64,000 nt of DNA from Acidovorax facilis (lineage in GTDB: Bacteria; Pseudomonadota; Gammaproteobacteria; Burkholderiales; Burkholderiaceae_C). Below the pieces are notes generated by a model that had not been told where the DNA came from, made no database searches, and worked only from the letters and a program-made list of their open reading frames with translations. This document shows positions 34,594 to 41,755 of the stretch, piece after piece. The position numbers were made by a program, and so were the translations under genes. Within the stretch, counting starts at the first letter, position 1. Every line of letters begins with the position of its first letter. Where the stretch lies: NCBI RefSeq assembly GCF_023913775.1, contig NZ_JAMXAX010000005.1, positions 47,002-111,001 of the forward strand, given 5' to 3'.

Positions 34594-35295
34594 ATGCACC
34601 GCCCCGAAAATGCCCTTCTTCTCAAGTTGCGCCCTGCCGCGCGCCAGCAGTTGTTGGACCACTGCGAACCGTTCGAACTGGTGCTTTCCGCAGAGCTGAG
34701 CGTGCGTGGCAAGCCGCTGCAGCATGCCCACTTTCCCATTGAAGGTTTCCTGTCCCTGGTGATCGATGTGGACAGCCACCCCCCGCTCGAAGTTGGCATG
34801 GTCGGGGGAGAGGCGATGCTGGGGGCGGAGCTGATTCTGGGGCTGGCGGCCACACCTTGGCGGGCGCTGGCGCAGGGGGCCGGGTCCAGCTGGCGCATCG
34901 GCGCCCAGCAACTGCGCACGCAGATCGACGCGATTCCCGAACTGGAGGCCTTGCTCCAGGCCTGCCTGCTGACGCGCCTGCACCAGCAGACGCTGGCGGC
35001 GGCATGCCAGCGCTACCACCAGATTGCGCCGCGCCTGGCACGCTGGCTGCTGATGATGCAGGACCGCTCGCATTCAGAGTGTTTTCACGTCACCCAGGAA
35101 TTCATGGCCCTGATGCTGGGCGTGCGCCGCGTGGGCGTGACCGAGGCGGCCAGCCATTTTCAGGACAGCGGGTTGATCGTCTACCACCGGGGCGAACTCA
35201 CGGTGCTCGACCGCAAGGCGTTGGAGGCCGAGGCCTGCAGCTGCTACGTCGCAGACAAGCAGATCTATCAGCGATTGATGAAGGCCAAAGTCTGA
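34594..35295 (+). CDS. Crp/Fnr-family regulator, second of a pair
   Basis: A 233-residue relative of the preceding gene: an N-terminal sensor-like barrel (FPIEGFLSLVIDVD, GMVGGEAMLGAELILG) and a C-terminal winged helix (VTQEFMALMLGVRRVGVTEAASHF). The two proteins share the MLGVRRxGVTEAA recognition helix, so they probably arose by duplication and may bind similar DNA. No cAMP-binding signature or cysteine cluster is evident. Start ATG at 34594; target unknown. Confidence 0.83.
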   Translation: MHRPENALLLKLRPAARQQLLDHCEPFELVLSAELSVRGKPLQHAHFPIEGFLSLVIDVDSHPPLEVGMVGGEAMLGAELILGLAATPWRALAQGAGSSWRIGAQQLRTQIDAIPELEALLQACLLTRLHQQTLAAACQRYHQIAPRLARWLLMMQDRSHSECFHVTQEFMALMLGVRRVGVTEAASHFQDSGLIVYHRGELTVLDRKALEAEACSCYVADKQIYQRLMKAKV

Positions 35296-35372
35296 CCATC
35301 CAGAAGACCTCAGGAGGCTCTGAGAGCGCAGCGCCCGCACGGTTGTGCCCCGTTCCGGGCAAGGGGCCGCGC

Positions 35373-35990
35373 CTACTGCTTGATCAACAGTTCTTCTTGA
35401 ATGCTGCGAATGCCCAGCACGCGGTGGGCCAGGTGGACCCAGCCGCTCTGCTTGCGTTCAGTGTCGGCAGGCAGCCCGGTTTCCAGAGCCAGGGGATGGC
35501 TCAATGCCATCCCAACGGGGGACGGTGCTGGCGGCGTCCCATCCTGCGCGGCGGATTCAGGGTGTGAGAAATTGCCCAAACTGCGCTGGTTGCGCAACGT
35601 GTCTGAGTCGGGAACGTAGCTCTTGCCGAGGGTCGGGCTGGGTGCCACGCCTGTAGAGAACATGAAGCTGTCCACCGAACTCACACCGGGCACGGTTTGC
35701 GCCACAAACACAGCAAGGTCGATCTGCGTGGGGTCTGCCGCCATGCCGCTGAGCAGCACCACCCCCTGGTGCGATTCGACGCCGATGTTGAAGCTGTTTA
35801 CCACCGGCGACAGGATGAGTGCGGCGCGGACGCGAGACGTCAGCACGCTGTCTTCCAGGTAGGCGGTGGCGGAGGGTGCGGCAAGCGTCCAGTCGGTGAC
35901 AAGCTCGATGCGCTTGCAGCCTTGCAGCGACATCACCGCCAACGCCCCCAGAAGGGCACTGGAAAGCTTACGGGGTGTGGGATGTCGCAT
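35373..35990 (-). CDS. BON-domain lipoprotein
   Basis: A 205-residue predicted outer-membrane lipoprotein. The signal ends in SLQGC (Cys25) with Lys at +2. The BON domain follows at about 45-110 (DSVLTSRVRAALI, NIGVESHQGVVLLSG, VPGVSSVDSF), as in OsmY-type stress proteins. The C-terminal part is low-complexity and unassigned. The ATG at 35990 has AAAGGA upstream on this strand; a longer in-frame start would destroy the signal peptide. It stands alone, convergent with the Crp/Fnr pair. Confidence 0.82.
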   Translation of the reverse strand: MRHPTPRKLSSALLGALAVMSLQGCKRIELVTDWTLAAPSATAYLEDSVLTSRVRAALILSPVVNSFNIGVESHQGVVLLSGMAADPTQIDLAVFVAQTVPGVSSVDSFMFSTGVAPSPTLGKSYVPDSDTLRNQRSLGNFSHPESAAQDGTPPAPSPVGMALSHPLALETGLPADTERKQSGWVHLAHRVLGIRSIQEELLIKQ

Positions 35991-36122
35991 GCAAAAGTCC
36001 TTTGGAAAGGTTGTCACCATGGTGGTGGCCGTTGTTTGCACTGTCCCATGGCACGCTGCAGCCGTCTGTTCGTAACCGTACTCATGGGAATGTTTTACTT
36101 TGTGAGGAAGGCACCTGCGGGA

Positions 36123-36986
36123 TCACGCGGCTTCGCCGTAGAACGCGAATCCGCGCCGTTCGCGCTTGGCCGCATACATCGCCGCATCGGCGCATGCCAT
36201 CAGGTCTTTGGCCGCCGTGCCATGCTGGGGGCACATGGCTACGCCAATGCTGGGGCACACCAGCAGTTGTAGGTCGGCGACCTTCATGGGGCGGGACACG
36301 GCCTCCAGCAACTTGGCGCACAGCTGGCGCAGCGGCGCAGCGTCGGCCACGCCTTGTAGCAGGCAGACAAATTCGTCGCCCCCAAGGCGCACCACCAGGT
36401 CGCCGTGGCGCACTGCTGCACTCAGCCGTGCTGCGGTAATGCGCAGCACCTCGTCCCCCACGCCGTGTCCATGGGTGTCGTTCACGGTCTTGAAGTGGTC
36501 GAGGTCAATGTAGATCACCGTTGGCCCAAGGTCTTCAGGCCCGCGCTGGGCAAGGGCCTGGCCCAGTTGCTGCATCAGGTGGCGGCGGTTGGGCAGGGTT
36601 GTCAGCTCATCATGCAGGGCTTGGTGGCGCGCGTGGCGCTCGCCCCCACGCACGCAGGCCAGATCGGCCTCGGCCTGAATGAGTGCCTTGCGGGTTCCGC
36701 GGAAGGCGCGTTCCAGCGCTTGCCGCTGGGCGGTTTCGCGCTGGAGGGCCTGGCGCATTTCCTCAAGGGCCGCAACGCACTCTGGCAAGCTGACATCGGC
36801 GCCGGGCTTGGGATAGGGGGTGTGGGTGGTGCGGGGAAGGAGGACTTTCGCATGCGGTGCTGCGCGGTGGAACCACTGCGCACGTATCGCCCGGAACACC
36901 TGGTTCCAGCGCCGCAGTTGCACGGTGGTTGGCCAGGATGTGGTGAGGGCTTTGCCCCACAGAAATGATCTTTGGTTGGTACCCAT
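36123..36986 (-). CDS. Diguanylate cyclase (GGDEF) with coiled-coil N-terminus
   Basis: A 287-residue cytoplasmic diguanylate cyclase making c-di-GMP from two GTP. The catalytic motif RLGGDEFVCLL is at about residues 199-209 and intact. The allosteric inhibitory I-site RHGD lies exactly five residues upstream, so product feedback is expected. Residues 70-100 are a likely coiled coil (LEEMRQALQRETAQRQALER). No membrane segment or sensor domain is recognisable in the first 70 residues. It is divergent from another GGDEF gene at 37367. Confidence 0.88.
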   Translation of the reverse strand: MGTNQRSFLWGKALTTSWPTTVQLRRWNQVFRAIRAQWFHRAAPHAKVLLPRTTHTPYPKPGADVSLPECVAALEEMRQALQRETAQRQALERAFRGTRKALIQAEADLACVRGGERHARHQALHDELTTLPNRRHLMQQLGQALAQRGPEDLGPTVIYIDLDHFKTVNDTHGHGVGDEVLRITAARLSAAVRHGDLVVRLGGDEFVCLLQGVADAAPLRQLCAKLLEAVSRPMKVADLQLLVCPSIGVAMCPQHGTAAKDLMACADAAMYAAKRERRGFAFYGEAA

Positions 36987-37366
36987 ATGCCGAGCCCTGT
37001 TGTGCCTTCACCTCAAGGAAGGAGATTTGATTTGCCTTACGGCGTGTGGTCAGGGCGCACGTGCGCTATTGCCAGCGCAGACAGACTCCCTGTTGCCACA
37101 AAGTCTGCAGGGTTGCTGCCGGTGTCACTGTCTGTCACCGCACATATCTGGCCGAGGACGGGCCGGTGAAGGCGGCCTGTTGCAGCTTGTCTCAGGAGGG
37201 GCAGTGGTGGCATGTTGCGAGTGTTACATTCAGTTATACCGTTTGAAGCAACTGTTTTTGCCCTTGCTGCGCGACCCTTGGGAGATCGCCTCCGGGCTCT
37301 TGGCTGCTGTGGCAGCTTCGCTGGCTGTCCGTGAATTTTTGAAGTCTCAGGCAAGGAATCCCTCCC
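36987..37366. other. 380-bp divergent intergenic region between two diguanylate cyclase genes
   Basis: No supported gene. It contains AT-richer sequence around 37220-37260 (GTTACATTCAGTTATACC) where a plus-strand promoter could lie, but no clear -35/-10 pair. A 40-codon frame at 37212-37333 has its Shine-Dalgarno-like AGGAGG too far away and was not called. No dispersed repeat copy is present. Confidence 0.5.
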
Positions 37367-38389
37367 ATGTCCCCAGAACGCCAACGGCTGATTCGCCTGC
37401 TGTTCGACGAATACATCGAGATGTATGCCGCACGGGATGCAAGGCTGGTCACCCGTTTTAGTGACAACTTCAGCGGCTTTGCGGGCAGCAGCGACCAGCT
37501 GGTCAAGAGCCGTAGCGATTGGGTTGACGTCACCTTGCAGGACTTTGCCCAGGTGCCCGGCCGCATCGGCATTGACGTGGTGGACCTCTTCCCCCAGGAG
37601 CTGAGCGATGACGTGGTGGCCGTCACGGCGTTTTTCCACATCCGGCTGCCCATTCCTGACGCACTGTTTGCCCGGGAGACCGTGCGGCTGGTGCTGGTGT
37701 TTCGCCATGAGGAGGGCAACTGGAAGATTGCCCACAGCAGCATTTCCATCCCCTACGGCCTGGCGCGTGACGGCGAGGTGTACCCGGTAGGCCGCCTGCA
37801 GCAGCGCAACCTGGAGCTGGAGGCGCTGGTGGAAGAGCGCACCCAGGCCCTGGCGCAGGCCAACCAGCGGCTACAACTGATCAGCAACACCGATGGGCTC
37901 ACCGGCATTGCCAACCGCCGCCATTTTGACCAGACTCTGGCGCACGAATGGGCCCGCGCCCAGCGGGCGCAGACGCCGCTCTCGCTGATCATGCTGGACG
38001 TGGACGTGTTCAAGCACTTCAACGACCACTATGGTCACCTGGCGGGCGATGCCTGCCTGCAGGCGCTGGCCCTGACCCTGGCGCAAACCGGCGGGCGCCG
38101 CGAGGGTGATCTGGCGGCACGCTTTGGTGGCGAGGAGTTTGTGGTGCTGCTGCCGGCGTCGGACGCGCAGGCTGCCATGGAAGTGGCCCGCCAGATCCAG
38201 CAGGCCATCCAGGCGCTGGCCTTGCCGCATGAGGGGGCACCCTTTGGGATCGTTACCGTGAGTTTTGGCGTGGCCAGCCTGGTGCCCCAGCGTGACCAGG
38301 CCCCCGAAGAACTGGTGCGCCGCGCCGACCTCGCCATGTACCGCGCCAAGCAGGCCGGGCGCAACCGCATCGAACTGGCTCCGGACTGA
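37367..38389 (+). CDS. Diguanylate cyclase with SnoaL/NTF2-like N-terminal domain
   Basis: A 340-residue protein. Residues 1-135 look like a SnoaL-like (NTF2-fold) domain (LIRLLFDEYIEMYAARDARL ... VFRHEEGNWKIAHSSIS), a putative small-molecule sensor. A coiled coil (LELEALVEERTQALAQANQR, about 145-164) connects to a GGDEF domain with the catalytic GGEEF at 254-258. The I-site REGD lies five residues before it. No membrane segments. The ATG at 37367 follows CAAGGAA. Synthesises c-di-GMP; the signal is unknown. Confidence 0.88.
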   Translation: MSPERQRLIRLLFDEYIEMYAARDARLVTRFSDNFSGFAGSSDQLVKSRSDWVDVTLQDFAQVPGRIGIDVVDLFPQELSDDVVAVTAFFHIRLPIPDALFARETVRLVLVFRHEEGNWKIAHSSISIPYGLARDGEVYPVGRLQQRNLELEALVEERTQALAQANQRLQLISNTDGLTGIANRRHFDQTLAHEWARAQRAQTPLSLIMLDVDVFKHFNDHYGHLAGDACLQALALTLAQTGGRREGDLAARFGGEEFVVLLPASDAQAAMEVARQIQQAIQALALPHEGAPFGIVTVSFGVASLVPQRDQAPEELVRRADLAMYRAKQAGRNRIELAPD

Positions 38390-38487
38390 AGGGTGGGCGC
38401 AGTACCTGCCGTGCCCGGGTAGCGCTTTTGGCCATTCATTCAGGGTTTACCCGAGTCCATGCACCGAAATGGTGACAATGGGCGGCT

Positions 38488-39690
38488 ATGCATTTTTCCC
38501 GCTTCCTCAAAATGGCCCTCATCCTGGGCCTGCTCTCGGCCATCGGCCCCTTTGCCATCGACATGTACCTGCCCGCGCTGCCCGATATTGGCGCCAGCCT
38601 GGGGGCATCGGTGGGCGCTGTGCAGTGGAGCCTGACGGCGTTTTTCCTGGCGCTGGGGGCTGGCCAGCTGTTCTACGGCCCTATCTCCGACATGGTGGGG
38701 CGCAAGCCGCCGCTGTACTTTGGCCTGGGCCTGTTCACGGTGGCCAGCGTGGGGTGTGCGCTGGCCAGTGACATCGAAACCCTGGTGGCCCTGCGCTTTT
38801 TGCAGGGTTTGGGCGCGGCGGCGGGTATGGCCATACCGCGTGCCGTGGTGCGCGACCTGCACACGGGCACCGATGCAGCGCGGCTGATGTCGCTGCTGAT
38901 CCTGGTGTTCAGCGTGTCGCCCATCCTGGCGCCGCTGGCGGGCAGCGGGGTGATTGCGCTCACGGGCTGGCGCGGCGTCTTCTGGGTGGTGGCCGTGGCC
39001 GCCGTGGCGGGGCTGGCGCTGGTGTACGGCAGCCTGCAGGAGACACGCCCCGCATCCGACCGCGTGGAAAGCAGCCTGGGCGGCGCCCTGCGCGCCTACG
39101 CGCTGCTGCTGCGCGACTGGCACTACCTGGGCCTGGTGTTCATTGGCGGCTGTGCCATGGCCGGGTTTTTTGTGTACCTGGCGGGCTCGCCGTTTGTGCT
39201 CATCAACCACTACGGGCTGACGCCCACGCAGTACAGCCTGGCCTTTGGGGTTAACGCGGCGGCGTTCATCGGCGCCTCCCAGTTCACTGCCACGCTGGGT
39301 GAGCGCTTTGGCATGGTGCGGGTGGTGAAAGCGGCGGCCACGGCGTCCGGCACGGTGATGGCGTCGTTGCTGCTGTACTACCTGCTGGGCGGCGATGACC
39401 TGGCCGTGCTGATCGGTTTGTACTTTGTGGCCAGCGCGCTCATGGGGCTGGTCATCCCCACCACCTCGGTGCTGGCGCTGGAGAAACACGGCGCCATCGC
39501 CGGCACGGCATCTGCCCTGCTGGGCACACTGCAGATGCTGACGGGCGCCTTGGCCATGGGCGTGGTCGGCCTGTTTGCCACCGGCAAGCCCTTGCCCATG
39601 GTAGTCGGCATGGCCACCGGGGCGCTGGTGGGCGTGGCGCTGGCGTGGATCACGCTGGGCGGCAGGCGCGGGGCGATGGTGCATGCCTAG
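38488..39690 (+). CDS. Bcr/CflA-family multidrug MFS exporter
   Basis: A 400-residue transporter with 12 predicted membrane segments. The N-terminus IGPFAIDMYLPALPDIG and the motif-A loop GPISDMVGRKPPLYFG are typical of the Bcr/CflA branch of the major facilitator superfamily, drug:proton antiporters. The first half also shows RFLQGLGAAAGMAIPRAVVRD. The start at 38488 is an ATG without a strong ribosome-binding site. The last base of the stop codon TAG is also the first base of the inverted-repeat element at 39690. Confidence 0.9.
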   Translation: MHFSRFLKMALILGLLSAIGPFAIDMYLPALPDIGASLGASVGAVQWSLTAFFLALGAGQLFYGPISDMVGRKPPLYFGLGLFTVASVGCALASDIETLVALRFLQGLGAAAGMAIPRAVVRDLHTGTDAARLMSLLILVFSVSPILAPLAGSGVIALTGWRGVFWVVAVAAVAGLALVYGSLQETRPASDRVESSLGGALRAYALLLRDWHYLGLVFIGGCAMAGFFVYLAGSPFVLINHYGLTPTQYSLAFGVNAAAFIGASQFTATLGERFGMVRVVKAAATASGTVMASLLLYYLLGGDDLAVLIGLYFVASALMGLVIPTTSVLALEKHGAIAGTASALLGTLQMLTGALAMGVVGLFATGKPLPMVVGMATGALVGVALAWITLGGRRGAMVHA

Positions 39691-39852
39691 GAGCCTGTCG
39701 GACTTGGAAATCGTCGGCTGCAAATTGACCGCAGCGGTCCATTTTTCACCGTCTTTTTGCCCCATAGCCGGGCTATGGGGCTGCAAATCCGGCAAAAACT
39801 GTCCTCGCTGGGGCCAATTTTCGCTATCGACGCTCCAAGTCCGACAGGCTCC
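39690..39852. repeat. MITE-like element 2 (163 bp, perfect terminal inverted repeats)
   Basis: The ends are a perfect 19-bp inverted repeat (GGAGCCTGTCGGACTTGGA at 39690-39708 and its complement at 39834-39852). A central hairpin GCCCCATAGCC-G-GGCTATGGGGC spans 39759-39781, flanked by matching TTTTTGCC/GGCAAAAA. No coding capacity. Like the element at 16536 it starts GAGCCTGT-, has an ATAGC/GCTAT hairpin in the middle and abuts a stop codon. Confidence 0.82.
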
Positions 39853-39892
39853 TGACCCATGCCACAAGCGCTTGCAGAAAATTTGAATAAAA

Positions 39893-39935
39893 AGTGCCTC
39901 TAGCGCTTGATGGATAAGCGCTAGCAGCTATGAAT
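39893..39935 (+). repeat. AGCGCTT hairpin repeat, copy R3
   Basis: GTGCCTCT, then AGCGCTT-GATGGAT-AAGCGCT and AGCAGCTATGAAT. It lies 41 bp after the MITE-like element. The rest of the gap up to 40028 shows nothing I can name. Confidence 0.8.
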
Positions 39936-40028
39936 ATGTGAGTATTTCGCCTTCCAGAGCGGTACATCGCATCCGGCTCACACCGCGCTCAGACTCACCC
40001 GCAGGGACGTCGCTGGTGCGCGTGCACA

Positions 40029-41135
40029 TCAGCGTGGCGCTGCCGTCAGCACCGCGGCCACTTCTTCTGCCACGCCCCGCACGGTCAGCGGCGCGCAGCC
40101 CTCGGCATGGTTGCTGATGGTCACAAAGGCGTTCTGCCCCCGGCGCGTGATGCCCGCAATCACTCTGGCCAGCTCCGCCCGGGTGGGCAGGTCGGGGTGG
40201 TGCAGGCGGTCGTAAGGGGCGTACAGGCGTTCCGCCTCTTCATAGCCATAGGGGCCATGCACCGGGTTAAGGTTCCAGCGGCACACCAGGGGGCCTGGCC
40301 ACAGCGCGCGCAGCATCGGTAGCTGCTGCTGCAGTGGCGGCATCTTGGCGTGCAGGCCCAGGCAGTAGGTGGCACCGGCTTCGCGCAGCACGGCGGCAAA
40401 GTCGGGGGTCAGCCATTCGGGGTCGCGCACTTCCACCGCAATCACCCCATCGGGCGCCGTGGGCGCGAGGGCTGGCAGGGCGAGCAGCATGGTGCGCAGG
40501 CGCTCCAGCAGCAGCGGCAGGCGGTCCAGCTGCGCCAGCGGCAGCGGGCTGAGCTGGAACACCAGCGCACCCAGCTTGTGCCCCAGGCCTTGCAGGGCAG
40601 GCTCCACACACTCGCTGCGGGCCAGTTCGGGGCTCAAGAATGCTGGATTGGCCTGGCGGCCCCGGCCGTCTTCGCTGCGCACCAGGGCGTCGGTCACCAC
40701 ACTTGGTGCCTTCACCACAAACCGGAAGTCGTCGGGCACCTGCGAGGCGTAGCTTTCGTACTGGCTCACGGTGAGCGGCCGGTAAAAGCTGCGGTCAATG
40801 CTCACGGTGCGCATCAGCGGGTGCTGGGCATATACCGCCAGGCCTTGCTTGGACAGTTGCGTGTCGGAATGTTCGCCCTCCCACACCAGGCCTTTCCAGC
40901 CGGGGTAGGTCCAGCTGGAGGTGCCCAGGCGCAACTGCCGGGGCAAGGCGGCGGCCAGGGCGGTGAGCGCATCGTCGTGCGCCATGGCGGTTACCCGGCT
41001 GGAGCGCTTGCGCGGGGCAGGCGGCGCGGCGTGTTCTGCGGCTTCGGGCGCATCGGCTTTGGTCGGCCGGGTGGAATGCCGCGAAGGCACAGGAGGTGTT
41101 GGGGCTTCGGGGCTGCCGAACAGGTCGTCTTGCAT
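40029..41135 (-). CDS. DUF72-domain protein
   Basis: A 368-residue protein of the DUF72 (YecE-like) family, predicted TIM-barrel of unknown biochemical function. Landmarks are RLGTSSWTYPGWKGLVWEG, SIDRSFYRPLTVSQYESYA, FRFVVKAP and LGALVFQLSP. A low-complexity Pro/Ala/Arg-rich leader of about 75 residues precedes the domain. The ATG at 41135 was chosen; a TTG eight codons earlier is possible, and neither has a good ribosome-binding site. It is followed on the same strand, upstream, by the small Cys protein gene. Confidence 0.85.
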   Translation of the reverse strand: MQDDLFGSPEAPTPPVPSRHSTRPTKADAPEAAEHAAPPAPRKRSSRVTAMAHDDALTALAAALPRQLRLGTSSWTYPGWKGLVWEGEHSDTQLSKQGLAVYAQHPLMRTVSIDRSFYRPLTVSQYESYASQVPDDFRFVVKAPSVVTDALVRSEDGRGRQANPAFLSPELARSECVEPALQGLGHKLGALVFQLSPLPLAQLDRLPLLLERLRTMLLALPALAPTAPDGVIAVEVRDPEWLTPDFAAVLREAGATYCLGLHAKMPPLQQQLPMLRALWPGPLVCRWNLNPVHGPYGYEEAERLYAPYDRLHHPDLPTRAELARVIAGITRRGQNAFVTISNHAEGCAPLTVRGVAEEVAAVLTAAPR

Positions 41136-41177
41136 GCGGCGGGCAGGGCGGGTGGGCAAAGAGACGGATGCGCGGGG

Positions 41178-41588
41178 TCACAACCCCGAGAACAACCCGC
41201 CCTCGTTCAGCAGCTCGTACGTGATCTCCGGCTGCTGGTCCATGCCCTTCTTGATGGCTGCCGGAATCGCTTGGCGTGTCTTGCGGCACAGGCCGCGCTG
41301 CTCGTGGACCAGGATGGTGATGCCGCGCAGGGTGCGCACTTCGTTGGGGCTGGGGGCAATGGTCAGCCGCAGGCCCAGCTGCTGCTCCATGCGCTCCTGC
41401 AAACGCCGCAGGTCGCTCAGGCTGGTGATGTTCTCCAGCCGTTGCAGCAACTTCTTTTCTTCAGCCTGGGTGAGCTGCAGGATGCGTGCCTCCAGCACGG
41501 CATCGGGGGATTGCAGCAGCGCGTCCCGGTCGCAGACACAGGCACCGGGCGGGCATTCTGTGCGGATGGGGAAGGGCAGGGGCTGCAT
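41178..41588 (-). CDS. Conserved-looking hypothetical protein with ECPPGACVC motif
   Basis: A 136-residue cytoplasmic protein. The N-terminus has the cysteine cluster RTECPPGACVCDRDALL (three Cys within about eight residues), which could bind metal. The rest is helical (LTQAEEKKLLQRLENITSLS) followed by PNEVRTLRGITILVHEQRGLCRKTRQAIP. I recall similar Burkholderiales proteins without known function. The ATG at 41588 was chosen because the 55 residues upstream in this frame are low quality and cross the promoter region of tex. Probably transcribed with the DUF72 gene. Confidence 0.65.
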   Translation of the reverse strand: MQPLPFPIRTECPPGACVCDRDALLQSPDAVLEARILQLTQAEEKKLLQRLENITSLSDLRRLQERMEQQLGLRLTIAPSPNEVRTLRGITILVHEQRGLCRKTRQAIPAAIKKGMDQQPEITYELLNEGGLFSGL

Positions 41589-41755
41589 GAAGGGGCGGTC
41601 TTGAAGGCTGGAGCATTCTAGACAGCCCACCCCGCCCTCATGGCAAGGCCGGTTGTTCCCACGGGTTGTTACCAATAGTGCCTGTGGCAAACTCCCGCGC
41701 TTCGCGTTTTTGTTTGTTCGTTTGTTTGACCGAGTCTCAGAGAGTTTGCCCACAC

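Noticed and set aside
37212..37333. 40-codon frame between the two diguanylate cyclase genes
   Set aside because: The ribosome-binding-site-like AGGAGG is too distant, and the product has no feature.
37367..38389. PilZ-type or phosphodiesterase function for the SnoaL-GGDEF protein
   Set aside because: GGEEF and the I-site are intact and no EAL or HD-GYP motif is present.
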